Assembly (NCBI GenBank): GCA_002839705.1 | Contig: PGYO01000001.1 | Span: 310,001 to 374,000 of the forward strand | From: Methanobacteriales archaeon HGW-Methanobacteriales-1 | GTDB taxonomy: Archaea; Methanobacteriota; Methanobacteria; Methanobacteriales; Methanobacteriaceae | DNA: 64,000 bases | Direction: 5' to 3' | In this document: piece by piece, positions 19,301 through 28,198 of the stretch | Position numbering within the stretch: the first letter of the stretch is position 1 | Layout: each line of letters begins with the position of its first letter | The notes under the pieces: generated by a model | Database searches by the model: none | Seen by the model: only the letters and a program-made list of their open reading frames with translations | What the model was told of the DNA's origin: nothing | Position numbers and translations under genes: made by a program

Positions 19301-20272
19301 ATGGTATTCCATGTTTCAATTGGATATTCATTAATATTAATTATATCTGGGCTGTGCGGATTATTAGCATTTGCTTCTACTTATTTAGTAATGCCTAGGC
19401 TTATTAGTAAATTAGAGAATGCTAATGTTGTAGGTAAAGATATACACAAGATTTCAAAACCTATTGTCGCTGAAATGGGCGGAATCGGAATACTTTTTGG
19501 ATTTACAATTGGAATGTTTTTTGGTATTTATGCATATCCTGATCTTCATTATGAATTAATCATTACTCTGCTAGTTATTCTTCTGGTGGGAATAGTGGGT
19601 ATGGTGGATGATTTGGTAATGTTATCTTCCCGAGAAAAACTTCTTTTGCTTTTTTTAGCAGGATTACCTTTGATTTGGGTGGCACCTCCCGAGGTAGGAC
19701 TTCTATATCTTATTATGATGCCCATTTCTGTTTCCATAGCATCTAATTTAACTAATATGTTGGCTGGATTAAATGGAGTTGAATCTGGATTAGGTGTCAT
19801 TGCCATGACTTCACTCACGGCTTCCTGTATTATAATGGGAAAATACGATGTCTCCATAATAACTATAGCTATGTTAGGTGCGCTATTAGCATTTTTATTA
19901 TATAACAAACATCCATCACGTGTTTTTCCAGGTGATGTGGGAACTTTAATCATCGGTGCGTCCATTGCTTCGGTAGCTTTTATTGGTAGGGTTAAAATAA
20001 TTGCACTTATAGTTTTATTACCTAATATTATAGATGGTATTTTAAAATTCTACAGTGCTGGGGTGGTCGAAAGACAGAAACATGCACCTACTAAAGTAGG
20101 AAAAGATGGAAAGCTATTGGCACCTCCACAAGGATTCAAATCTTTAATTCGCTGGATATTAAGAAGACCAATGGAAGAAAAAACTGTTGTTATAATTGTA
20201 TGGTCAATAGGAATATTATTTGGAGCTATAGGAATATTACTGGCATTCATACTTCCTTTAGATCCAGTGTAA
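19301..20272 (+). CDS. MraY/WecA-family GlcNAc-1-phosphate transferase
   Basis: An integral membrane enzyme that transfers a UDP-linked aminosugar phosphate to a polyprenyl phosphate, starting pseudomurein or glycan synthesis. About ten hydrophobic helices span the 323 residues. Family signatures are present: the aspartate pair in GMVDDLVML (residues 103-104), SNLTNMLAGLNGVESG (148-163) and FPGDVGTL with D212. A cytoplasmic histidine-containing loop (QKHAPTKVG) follows. The start has GGTGATAAA directly upstream. Whether the product is for pseudomurein or N-glycans cannot be told from sequence. Confidence 0.85.
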   Translation: MVFHVSIGYSLILIISGLCGLLAFASTYLVMPRLISKLENANVVGKDIHKISKPIVAEMGGIGILFGFTIGMFFGIYAYPDLHYELIITLLVILLVGIVGMVDDLVMLSSREKLLLLFLAGLPLIWVAPPEVGLLYLIMMPISVSIASNLTNMLAGLNGVESGLGVIAMTSLTASCIIMGKYDVSIITIAMLGALLAFLLYNKHPSRVFPGDVGTLIIGASIASVAFIGRVKIIALIVLLPNIIDGILKFYSAGVVERQKHAPTKVGKDGKLLAPPQGFKSLIRWILRRPMEEKTVVIIVWSIGILFGAIGILLAFILPLDPV

Positions 20273-20504
20273 TTATTTAATTTAGTATTCAATTAAACTA
20301 TTTTTTTATATTATTTTTTATATTATTCTGGTTTTTATTATTAAATTAATAAATTATAACTTAATAAGTTAAGAAAAACTAAACGTTTAATTGATAAGCA
20401 AGAATATAACAATCGAAAAATTTCAAATGCAGAGAACAAATCCTCTGGAAAAAAAGATTTATAACAAATATTAGGAAAAATGAGATGTTAATCAAAATAA
20501 GGAT

Positions 20505-21413
20505 CTACTCATTGTATAGTGTATTTAAAATATCAATTGCAGCAGATTCCGCCTTTTTATTATCTAATTGTTGGAATTTTTCCACGGCTTTTCTAAAATT
20601 TTCAGAAACTCCCTCAATATTGCCTTGAATAAAATTCACGGTTCCTAAAATAATCATAGCACCCGCTAATCCACTTTCATCACCTAAACGTTTGAATAAT
20701 GATTTAGAATTCTCTAAACATTTTTCTGCTTCATCATATTTCTTTTGTTTTAGATTTTCATTTCCCATTATTAAAAGTAGAGCTGCTTCTCCACTTGCAT
20801 CACCAATTTCTTTGGATATTCTGAATGCTTGACTAAGATGAATAAGTGCATCTTTTTCATTGGAGTAAGTTTCATAAATAGAAGCAGATTCCACAAGTTG
20901 AACTATATCGTCCAGTTTAGGGCTCATGTTTGATAAATCTGTTTCATGATCGTCTTCTTCAGAAAGTGAACTAGACTTACTTTTCATTTTTTCCAATTCC
21001 GATAATTCAATAGCTTCTTTAATTTTTTCTACTTCTTTTATCTTTTCTTGGAGTTCTTCAACTAGTGGGGAGTTGTTTGAGGCATAAATTCGCAGGGATT
21101 CATTATAATATTCCAGAGATTTGATTATTTTTCTAGTATTTAAGTAGACATCTCCAATAGAATCCAAAACAAAAGCTTCTAATTCGTCATCTTTTAGATT
21201 TATGGACATTCGTAATGCCTTTTCAAAATATTTCAAGGAATTTTCGTATTCTTCTGATTCTAAATAAATGACGCCTACATTAATCAGCACATTAAATTCA
21301 TCATTTTGTAGCTCATCTAGGCGTTGAAGATAATACTCTAGACTACCTTCTTCTTCATCTTTCTCTTCCTGGTTCTTGAGAACATCAAATACGCCTAAAA
21401 CTTGAAGAATCAT
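20505..21413 (-). CDS. Tetratricopeptide-repeat protein
   Basis: The 302-residue protein contains TPR helix pairs in two blocks, about residues 35-125 (NVGVIYLESEEYENSLKYFEKAL and following) and 175-295 (GNENLKQKKYDEAEKCLENS, GTVNFIQGNIEGVSENFRKA). A charged Glu/Lys/Ser linker separates them. TPRs scaffold protein contacts. It is the last gene of the minus-strand Roadblock/GTPase/KaiC-like cluster, 171 bp after the last ATPase, and is a candidate partner or output adaptor of that module. The ATG follows GGAGAAAAATAG. Confidence 0.8.
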   Translation of the reverse strand: MILQVLGVFDVLKNQEEKDEEEGSLEYYLQRLDELQNDEFNVLINVGVIYLESEEYENSLKYFEKALRMSINLKDDELEAFVLDSIGDVYLNTRKIIKSLEYYNESLRIYASNNSPLVEELQEKIKEVEKIKEAIELSELEKMKSKSSSLSEEDDHETDLSNMSPKLDDIVQLVESASIYETYSNEKDALIHLSQAFRISKEIGDASGEAALLLIMGNENLKQKKYDEAEKCLENSKSLFKRLGDESGLAGAMIILGTVNFIQGNIEGVSENFRKAVEKFQQLDNKKAESAAIDILNTLYNE

Positions 21414-21584
21414 CTATTTTTCTCCATATGATTTATTTTACAGTAAATTATTATTTTTCCAAAAATTTTAAAAAATGATTATGCCTGGTTATTTGATAGT
21501 TAAATCTACTGATTTTTTAAAAGTAATACCTAATTTGATTTCACATTCAAGTTATTTCAAAGGCACGAATTAAAATTTATCGAA

Positions 21585-22277
21585 TTAAAAAATATTTATG
21601 CCTTGATCGTTTATTTCATACTCTGCTTCACTTGAATGATCTTCGGAGCTAATATATATATTTTTACCATCCATTCCTACTGCAAAATCTACTAAATCAC
21701 CCAAAATCTCTTCAGTTTGATGATCAACAGTTCCTTGTGTGTGGGTGATTAATGCAACACCATTAGCTTCTTTTATTCGTTCGATATATGATTTTAAAAC
21801 CCTTAAAACTAAATTTTCTGGATTGAAAGCAAACTGAGTTGTTAATGAATCTAAAATGGATCTAAATTTTGGTGATTTTTGAAATAAAAACCTAGTTCCA
21901 ATCCCTACTTTAACCATCATATCGGTTGGATTCTGAAGTGAAGAAATTTTATAAGTTGCTGATTCTTCCAGTTTTGCCCCAGACAACTTGGAAATAAGAT
22001 CTATAATATATAAATTTTGATTTTGAATGTGTGATTGAAGAAACCAGTTAAAATCCATAGTTCTTTGTTGTAGCTGTTTAATTCCATAGTCAGCTGTGAT
22101 GTAGAGGCATGGCTCGCTTTGCTGTAGTCCGTTGTACATGAATTGGTAGCAGAATATGGATTTTCCTACCTTAGGAGGCCCATATATGAGGGCTACTGAA
22201 TCTTCACTGATTCCTAATCCTTCTTCACCAATTAAAGCGTCGAAACCTGGAATGCCAGATTGATAGTATTTTGTCAT
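21585..22277 (-). CDS. KaiC-like RecA-fold ATPase, paralogue 1
   Basis: A single-domain KaiC/RadA-type ATPase of about 230 residues. Walker A is GPPKVGKSIF near residue 35, and a hydrophobic strand ending in Asp in FRSILDSLTT is the Walker B candidate. There is no second KaiC domain. It is closely related to the next gene upstream, with near-identical DNA around the P-loop. ATG at 22277 follows GTGGTTATA; the in-frame GTG at 22286 is an alternative. Its neighbours suggest signalling or polarity control rather than recombination or circadian timing. Confidence 0.8.
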   Translation of the reverse strand: MTKYYQSGIPGFDALIGEEGLGISEDSVALIYGPPKVGKSIFCYQFMYNGLQQSEPCLYITADYGIKQLQQRTMDFNWFLQSHIQNQNLYIIDLISKLSGAKLEESATYKISSLQNPTDMMVKVGIGTRFLFQKSPKFRSILDSLTTQFAFNPENLVLRVLKSYIERIKEANGVALITHTQGTVDHQTEEILGDLVDFAVGMDGKNIYISSEDHSSEAEYEINDQGINIF

Positions 22278-22398
22278 TATAACCACATGTTAAATCTAAA
22301 CAAATCAACTATTGTTAATAGTAGTTATGCTCATAATCAATTTTTACTATGATTATTATTTGGAGCATACTCTACATGAATGTCGTGTTTATTGGATA

Positions 22399-23118
22399 TT
22401 ATTTTTGTTTATCAGAGGTTCCAATAGAAATACCATTTTCATTCACGGCATAACTAGATTTTTTCTTTCCAACACCAACCATGGCTTCAATTGTTATTTC
22501 ATCTCCATTAAGATGAATTATGTTATCTACTATAGATTTTAACATTGCTTCGACTTTAGAATCTGCTGATCCTTCAGTATAAGTCACAATTGCAGTCCCT
22601 CCTGATTCTTTAATGCGCATTATATATGCGGTTAGGACTCTAACAATTAACATTTCGTCATTGAAAGCCATTAATGTAGTGAGTGAATCGAGGATTGATC
22701 TAAAACGTGCTGATTTTTTCGATATAAATCTGGTTCCAACTCCTAATTTAACCATAATGTCTGTGGGATTGTGTACTGAAGATGAAGCATAAGTTGGAGT
22801 GTCTATTACTTTGTTACCAGAAACGCTTGATATGGCATCAATTAGATACAAAGTTTCTTCATTGAAATATGTGCTTAATTCCCATCCAAAATCTAAAGTA
22901 TTTTGTTGTATTTGTTTTATACCATAGTCTGTGGTGATGTAGAGGCATGGTTCGCTTTCTTTTAGTCCGTTGTACATGAATTGGTAGCAGAATATGGATT
23001 TTCCTACTTTAGGGGGTCCATATACTAATGTGACTGTATTTTCTGGAATACCTCCAGTACCATTACTGGAAACCATATCGTCAAAACTTGAAATTCCTGA
23101 TGGAATACGGGGTATCAT
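22399..23118 (-). CDS. KaiC-like RecA-fold ATPase, paralogue 2
   Basis: A 239-residue paralogue of the adjacent ATPase. It starts MIPRIPSGISSFDDMV, a KaiC/RadA-style beginning, with Walker A GPPKVGKS at residues 34-41 and FRSILDSLTTLMAF as Walker B. The C-terminal strand region differs from paralogue 1 (VGVGKKKSSYAVNENGISIG). The two probably form homo- or hetero-oligomers. It lies 56 bp after the GTPase fusion gene on the same strand. Confidence 0.8.
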   Translation of the reverse strand: MIPRIPSGISSFDDMVSSNGTGGIPENTVTLVYGPPKVGKSIFCYQFMYNGLKESEPCLYITTDYGIKQIQQNTLDFGWELSTYFNEETLYLIDAISSVSGNKVIDTPTYASSSVHNPTDIMVKLGVGTRFISKKSARFRSILDSLTTLMAFNDEMLIVRVLTAYIMRIKESGGTAIVTYTEGSADSKVEAMLKSIVDNIIHLNGDEITIEAMVGVGKKKSSYAVNENGISIGTSDKQK

Positions 23119-23174
23119 TTAATCACCTATTTACTGAATATTTAATGAATTAAAATTAATTATGAGTAATTTGA

Positions 23175-24350
23175 TTAATCTCCATAAAGAATTTTTAGAA
23201 GTGCATCCAAGGCCTCTTCTATTCCTTTCTTCTCAGAGATTACGGTAGGTATTATAGGTATACTTTTATCTAATTTCATTTTTTCTCTAATTTCGTCTGG
23301 TGAAAGTGCACCATCTAAATCCTGTTTATTAGCTACAATTATTTTGGGGATTGATTCTGAGCGAGTTTTCCTAATCATTTCTTTGGCTCGTGCAAAGGTT
23401 TGCTCTGCAGTTGAATCAACTAATATAAATGCACCAACGGCTTCTTTAGATAAAACACCTAATATCAAGTCAAATCTCTCTTGACCAGGTGTTCCAAATA
23501 CATCTGCCAAAAATCCTTTATAATCCACGTGTCCAATATCCATAGCAATTGTGGTCGGAAATGCAGACATGGCTTGCCTATCAACAGAAACAGATTTTTT
23601 AGATATGGCCTTGACAAAACTGGATTTTCCGGAGTTATAGGGTCCCGTAACAAGTATTTTAGGAACATAGACCTTTACCCCACCTGGCTGAACTATAAAG
23701 AAAAGAACCATAGTATCTGCAGGGTTTGACCATGAGGAATGAGCAACCATAAATCCTTGTCCGATAATTACTCTTTCTTCTATTGTTTTTAAGTCTACAA
23801 CACAATCCATAGAATCTTTAATTGCAGTGATCACATCTTTATCATAGTCCCATTCGGTAAAAACATAAACAAGTGTTGTTTTTGTTTCTTTAGCTTTATC
23901 ATTCCATTTTTTGATTAAATCTAACGTGTTTCCATTACTCAAATAATCTATAAGTACCGAAAGATTATTTATAACTCCTATGCCTCCGGCAACATCTTCT
24001 ATAGCAGCTAAAATAACGTCTTCTACTTCAGAATAATCATTAATAGAATATTTGCTATCACTTTGGGAACCTAAAAAACTGGAACTACCATCTACAAAAA
24101 AAACTTTTTCTGCTTCTAAAAAAGATTCTAAGTCCCAACCATAGGAATTGAATTCATATTGTATTGTTTCCGGTTCTGAAACATTTGTAAAAATAAATGC
24201 AGGATCTCCTTCTTCTACCCGACCATTAAGCATTTGATAACCGAATGCTTCACAGTCTACTCCAGGATATGCACAAAACATGATTGATGCATCATCTAAA
24301 ATTCCACCACCCAGCAAGTCGTCAAGCTTGGGGATGTAGGTTTTTTTCAT
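23175..24350 (-). CDS. Degenerate KaiC-like domain fused to a small GTPase
   Basis: Residues 1-225 have the KaiC layout ([23 protein letters not shown]) but the Walker A lysine/serine signature is missing: the loop reads [11 protein letters not shown]. Residues 231-391 are a small GTPase: G1 GPYNSGKSS (236-244), a switch-I Thr in FPTT, G3 [11 protein letters not shown] (283-293), G4 NKQD (341-344) and a probable G5 near SEKKG. The G3 form FGTPGQERF matches the COG2229 GTPases that pair with Roadblock proteins in bacteria. It starts two bases after the Roadblock gene stops, so the two are coupled. The KaiC part is probably a non-catalytic oligomerisation or partner-docking domain. Confidence 0.85.
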   Translation of the reverse strand: MKKTYIPKLDDLLGGGILDDASIMFCAYPGVDCEAFGYQMLNGRVEEGDPAFIFTNVSEPETIQYEFNSYGWDLESFLEAEKVFFVDGSSSFLGSQSDSKYSINDYSEVEDVILAAIEDVAGGIGVINNLSVLIDYLSNGNTLDLIKKWNDKAKETKTTLVYVFTEWDYDKDVITAIKDSMDCVVDLKTIEERVIIGQGFMVAHSSWSNPADTMVLFFIVQPGGVKVYVPKILVTGPYNSGKSSFVKAISKKSVSVDRQAMSAFPTTIAMDIGHVDYKGFLADVFGTPGQERFDLILGVLSKEAVGAFILVDSTAEQTFARAKEMIRKTRSESIPKIIVANKQDLDGALSPDEIREKMKLDKSIPIIPTVISEKKGIEEALDALLKILYGD

Positions 24351-24352
24351 GT

Positions 24353-24730
24353 TTACATCTCCTTAAGGATTTCATCGACTTGACTTGCCCGACTTTCCAT
24401 CTCAAAAAGAATTAATCCTAATTGGGCGTCTGGTTCAGTCAAAGCATTGAATATAGCTTTATCTCCTGCTGGTTTTAAAATAATAATTCCTTTTTCAGTT
24501 CTAACAGAAATTTCATTTACAGATCCAGTAGTCATTTGACCGGAAGCTGCTTCTGCCGCACCCATAATTGTAGAACATAGTGCGGAAAAAATACGAGCAT
24601 CTACATCTGGAGGAGCTCTGGAATTAATTAGCAACCCTTCTTTAGATACAATACCACATGCTTTAATCTGCCCCACTTGCATGAAAGCGGAAAGTACATC
24701 ATCCAGTTTTTCCTTTTTTGTTTTACTCAT
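24353..24730 (-). CDS. Roadblock/LC7-domain protein
   Basis: A 125-residue single-domain Roadblock/LC7 protein. Members of this family dimerise and bind small GTPases as GAPs or scaffolds (MglB with MglA; CvnB with CvnD). Recognisable features are [18 protein letters not shown], the amphipathic helix around [16 protein letters not shown], and the strand [18 protein letters not shown] probable TATA box (minus-strand TTTTATATAATT near 24777-24787) and GGTGAATGC before the ATG suggest its own promoter in addition to read-through from the pilin-like genes. The adjacent GTPase is its expected partner. Confidence 0.88.
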   Translation of the reverse strand: MSKTKKEKLDDVLSAFMQVGQIKACGIVSKEGLLINSRAPPDVDARIFSALCSTIMGAAEAASGQMTTGSVNEISVRTEKGIIILKPAGDKAIFNALTEPDAQLGLILFEMESRASQVDEILKEM

Positions 24731-24908
24731 GCATTCACCCAGTATTTGTATTCCTATTATTATCTTTATGTTTATAATTATATAAAATGAGTAGTTATTT
24801 TATGCATTGGAAAATAAATTCTATAAATTAAGTTTTATTTTGTATAATAATAATTATTTTAACCTGATGAATATAAATATTTATACAACAAATTTTTATT
24901 AAAATAAT

Positions 24909-25415
24909 TTAAATCCATTTAATATCAGCTGTGGTGAAAACATATTTTGGGGAAAAAGCAGGGTTATAAAAACTATTTGTTAAATTTTCATTTTTAAAAC
25001 ATATGCTTATGCTTTTTCGGATATTAAAATTTATTCTATCTCCTAAGGAATTCTTTTCATTACTATTAAGTGGTTTAGTGCAAGAGACGAAAACCTTTAA
25101 TTGAATTTTTGTTTTTTTATAATTTATATTATATCCTTGATTTTTGGCTTCAATTTTTACAATTTTTATTGATGAAGGTGAAATTAATGTTGGTTTTTCA
25201 GTTTCATAGGTGTTAAATGTTTCTTTAGGATAAATAGCAAAGTTATTCATATTTATACCTTCTGAAGCTCCGGATCTAGCTGCTCCTAAGGCATTATCTA
25301 GTTCTTGTTCAGTATTTATAAAATTAAGAACCATTAAGGATATTATAAATGCCATCCCTACAATCAGCATATATTCTATAGCTATGTTTCCATGATTGTC
25401 CATAAATTTTGACAT
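24909..25415 (-). CDS. Pilin-like secreted protein with class III-type signal segment
   Basis: The 168-residue protein begins with a short polar head followed by NIAIEYMLIVGMAFIISLMVLNF, the layout of archaeal class III/prepilin signal peptides, where a conserved Glu a few residues into the hydrophobic helix guides assembly. The remainder is Asn/Lys-rich with beta-strand character and two Cys (VSCTKPL, ICFKNEN). It follows another pilin-like gene and precedes the Roadblock cluster on the same strand. GGAG lies six bases before the ATG. It is probably a minor pilin or adhesin. Confidence 0.65.
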   Translation of the reverse strand: MSKFMDNHGNIAIEYMLIVGMAFIISLMVLNFINTEQELDNALGAARSGASEGINMNNFAIYPKETFNTYETEKPTLISPSSIKIVKIEAKNQGYNINYKKTKIQLKVFVSCTKPLNSNEKNSLGDRINFNIRKSISICFKNENLTNSFYNPAFSPKYVFTTADIKWI

Positions 25416-25476
25416 ATATATCTCCAGCAGTTTTTTAATTAAAAATTATTATTATTATTATTAATTAAAATCCTCC

Positions 25477-25920
25477 TTATTCACATTCTTTTATGATAAT
25501 GGTCTTTAAATGAATGTTTGAAGGATCATTTTGAATTAAATACGATTTGCCTGGATAAAGAATCGTTTTAGCACTATTTTCTGTAATTTCATTTATAATG
25601 ACTGTAGGATATATCTCTGATTTTCCTTTCAAGCCTTCTATTTCAATATAAACTCCTGATGAATTTATGGATATAATATAATCACTTGAATTCCCTATCT
25701 TTTCCGGCATTTTAATTTTAATTTCATGTCCGGTGCCTGTTTGAACATTATTTATGGCACTGGCTATTTTTTCAGTTAGTATTCTGGCTTCTGATAGTTT
25801 TTCACTTGCTTGAGCATGATCTATTCTATCAGAAACTATGGATATTAGGCCAATTGATATAATTATGGCTATAAAAAATGATAAAATAAAATCTCCTGCT
25901 AAAGCTCCCTTTTGATCCAT
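25477..25920 (-). CDS. Short pilin-like membrane-anchored protein
   Basis: The 147-residue protein opens MDQKGALAGDFIL and then has a single hydrophobic helix (SFFIAIIISIGLISIV) followed by an extracytoplasmic beta-rich domain. The Lys-Gly-Ala site before the helix resembles a prepilin-type cleavage site. It appears leaderless: no ribosome-binding site, and a TATA box about 25 bases upstream. It is the first gene of the minus-strand cluster containing the second pilin-like gene and the Roadblock/GTPase/KaiC genes. Confidence 0.6.
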   Translation of the reverse strand: MDQKGALAGDFILSFFIAIIISIGLISIVSDRIDHAQASEKLSEARILTEKIASAINNVQTGTGHEIKIKMPEKIGNSSDYIISINSSGVYIEIEGLKGKSEIYPTVIINEITENSAKTILYPGKSYLIQNDPSNIHLKTIIIKECE

Positions 25921-25940
25921 AAAAATATTATATTATTTAA

Positions 25941-25950
25941 TATATATAAA
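25941..25950 (-). promoter_or_regulatory. TATA box of the pilin-like/Roadblock cluster, leaderless start
   Basis: Minus-strand TTTATATATA is centred about 25 bases before the ATG at 25920. That places transcription start at or next to the start codon, consistent with the lack of a Shine-Dalgarno sequence. Confidence 0.5.
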
Positions 25951-26101
25951 GTATTACTTTTTTAGGTTAATTATAATTAATTGAACTTAGATAAATATTT
26001 TTATTGTTAGATTAATAGTTGTTATATTCGAACACATTCATACAAATTTTATCAAATAACATTGATATTGTCTGTGATTAATTAATGGCCAAGAGGATTA
26101 T

Positions 26102-26596
26102 ATGTACCAAATAAGAATTTATTCCGGAGGTTTATATAAATTCAATGAATTTATTGAGTTTATAGATGATTTAGGGGGCTTAGTTCTTAAAAGAGACAAA
26201 TTTCATATAAGTAGGGGCGAATATTTTTTATCAGAGGAAGTACATGCACTTACAGTTATTCCCACTCCAGAAAGTCAAAATGCTGAAATAAAGGCTAAAA
26301 ATTTGAAAGGGAGTTTAAATCTTTTGGATGTTGAAAAAGACAACAGAATAAAGATTTTATCTTGTTTAACATTGCGTGACTTATTAAGTAAGAATAGAAA
26401 TGGTCTTAATAAAGAACAGATTATTAATGAGATTCAATGTCCGTGTATTTCTGAAATTTGCAGTGAAAATGAAGAAGAATGTCTTTTAAATTGCTTGGAT
26501 GAAGTACTGGATGGTATGTTGCAAATGGAAATGATTGAAGAACATGTAATTGATCAGTTAATTGTTTATAAAATTTTTAACCATGAAAAAGATTGA
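26102..26596 (+). CDS. Hypothetical protein with C-terminal cysteine cluster
   Basis: I do not recognise this 164-residue protein. The N-terminal part (MYQIRIYSGGLYKFNEFIEF) looks alpha/beta. The C-terminal part has a dense cysteine group (CPCISEIC, then EECLLNC) that could bind a metal or iron-sulfur cluster, followed by a helix and strand reminiscent of a winged-helix end. GAGG lies just before the ATG. It is divergent from the pilin-like genes, with 181 bases between starts, so shared control is possible. Confidence 0.5.
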   Translation: MYQIRIYSGGLYKFNEFIEFIDDLGGLVLKRDKFHISRGEYFLSEEVHALTVIPTPESQNAEIKAKNLKGSLNLLDVEKDNRIKILSCLTLRDLLSKNRNGLNKEQIINEIQCPCISEICSENEEECLLNCLDEVLDGMLQMEMIEEHVIDQLIVYKIFNHEKD

Positions 26597-26736
26597 GAGG
26601 CATATATTCAATTAGTGAAATTATAAATCATATCAAATAAATTTATTAAATCCATTTAAATAAAATCAGTAATTTTTAAAAGTTTATTAATTAATAAATA
26701 GCAATAACCTAATAAATAGACCAAAGGAACTAATTA

Positions 26737-27000
26737 ATGATTAATGGAAGTACTCTAGTCAATATAGGCTTTTTTGTAGTAGTAGCTGGAATTCTACTAA
26801 TCTTTTTGGGCAGTATGATTCAATCAACTTCTTCAGAAAATACTAAAGAAAGTTCTAATAGTGAAATTAAAACTGGTGGAGTCATTTTAATAGGCCCCAT
26901 ACCAATTATTTTTGGCAATGATAAAAATATGCTAGTTACTAGTGTTATTTTAGGTGTTATTTTAATGCTAGTTGCTTATTTTCTATTTTACAGACATTAA
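26737..27000 (+). CDS. DUF131-family small membrane protein
   Basis: The 87-residue protein has an N-terminal membrane helix (IGFFVVVAGILLIFLGSMI), a polar Ser/Asn loop, the family-type segment KTGGVILIGPIPIIFGND, and a second C-terminal helix (SVILGVILMLVAYFLFY). This matches DUF131 (TIGR00304), a conserved archaeal family of unknown function. No operon partner is evident. Confidence 0.75.
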   Translation: MINGSTLVNIGFFVVVAGILLIFLGSMIQSTSSENTKESSNSEIKTGGVILIGPIPIIFGNDKNMLVTSVILGVILMLVAYFLFYRH

Positions 27001-27122
27001 AAAAAACATTTAAAAGTATGAATATTTTTATTTAATAATTTTTAAGTGTGTTTTAACTTTAATAATTTATTTAATCAATATTAATCAATAAACAAAGAAT
27101 TAATAATTGATCAAGGGATAAA

Positions 27123-28046
27123 ATGAAAATTGTAATTTTAAGTTCTGGTGAATATGGCTCTAGGATTGTTAATACTATTGCTTCAAAGGGATTTGCACAG
27201 TATATTGTAGGAATTTACGAATTTTCAGATGACTTACCTGAGTTTTTAGATGATGTTTCGACTTACATTCCTGAAAATCTTCCAGAAGCTGACTTATTAA
27301 TATCCGTTGGCCTATTTGGTGATATCAATTTAGTAATTCCGGAAATTATTTCTCAAACTGGTATTAAATCAGTTATCGTACCTATTCATGATCCTAAACA
27401 GATTCCAGCTGGACTTCAAAATGAAATAGAAAGTATGGTTAAAAATATCAATAGTGAAGTTAAAATAATATTTCCTAAACCATTTTGTTCCTTAATTCCT
27501 AATGGTGATGAATTTATAGATCGATTTGCAGAGCTTTTTGGAAAACCAAAACTTGAAATAGATGCAGATAGTAGAATAAATGGTATAACTGTTATTAGGG
27601 GCGCTCCTTGTGGTTCAACATGGTATATAGCTGAAAAACTGGCTGGGCTACCTATTGAAGAGGCTGAATTCGAATCAGGAAATAAATTTCATAATTATCC
27701 CTGTCTGGCCTCTATGAACACAGATCCTATGGTGGGAGATACAATTATGCATCTGGCTGGTTATAAAACCAAAGAAGCTGTAAAAAGGGCTTTAGGTTTT
27801 ACTCTCAAATCTGCTGTTGTGGATAATGAAGTGTGTTTGGGTGGGGAAGACTGTGATTATTTATGTCGTGCTTCTTGTCCTAATGTGAGGGCGGGAGATG
27901 AAACCGTTTTTGTTGATAATGATGGAAAAGCTGAAATTGACCCGGCTTCTTGTGGAGTTTGTGAAATTTGCATAAAAGAGTGTCCTTATGGAGTAATAGA
28001 GATTTATGAAGAAAAAATTAATATTAAACCAGATTCCATAAAATAA
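27123..28046 (+). CDS. DUF166-family protein with C-terminal iron-sulfur motifs
   Basis: The 307-residue protein begins MKIVILSSGEYGSRIVNTI and has segments ADLLISVGLFGD and RGAPCGSTWYIAEKL, consistent with the DUF166 family of methanogens. The C-terminus is ferredoxin-like: CLGGEDCDYLCRASCPN followed by CGVCEICIKECPYG, enough cysteines for two 4Fe-4S clusters. The redox role is unknown. GGGATAAA precedes the ATG. The cobamide gene cbiF follows 150 bp downstream on the same strand, without proof of a link. Confidence 0.75.
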   Translation: MKIVILSSGEYGSRIVNTIASKGFAQYIVGIYEFSDDLPEFLDDVSTYIPENLPEADLLISVGLFGDINLVIPEIISQTGIKSVIVPIHDPKQIPAGLQNEIESMVKNINSEVKIIFPKPFCSLIPNGDEFIDRFAELFGKPKLEIDADSRINGITVIRGAPCGSTWYIAEKLAGLPIEEAEFESGNKFHNYPCLASMNTDPMVGDTIMHLAGYKTKEAVKRALGFTLKSAVVDNEVCLGGEDCDYLCRASCPNVRAGDETVFVDNDGKAEIDPASCGVCEICIKECPYGVIEIYEEKINIKPDSIK

Positions 28047-28198
28047 AATTCAAAAATTTGATGGAATTTTAATCGATGAATTTTTATTAATTTATATTTC
28101 AATTAAAAAATTATATTTAATTGATACAATTCTTAATATAATCTTAAAATAATTCAGTAACTAATTTAAACATATTAAAATCAGTGTAAAGTGAAACT

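Noticed and set aside
21585-24350. Circadian KaiC system
   Set aside because: The proteins have one RecA-type domain, no KaiA or KaiB genes are present, and the partners are Roadblock and GTPase; timing function is not supported.
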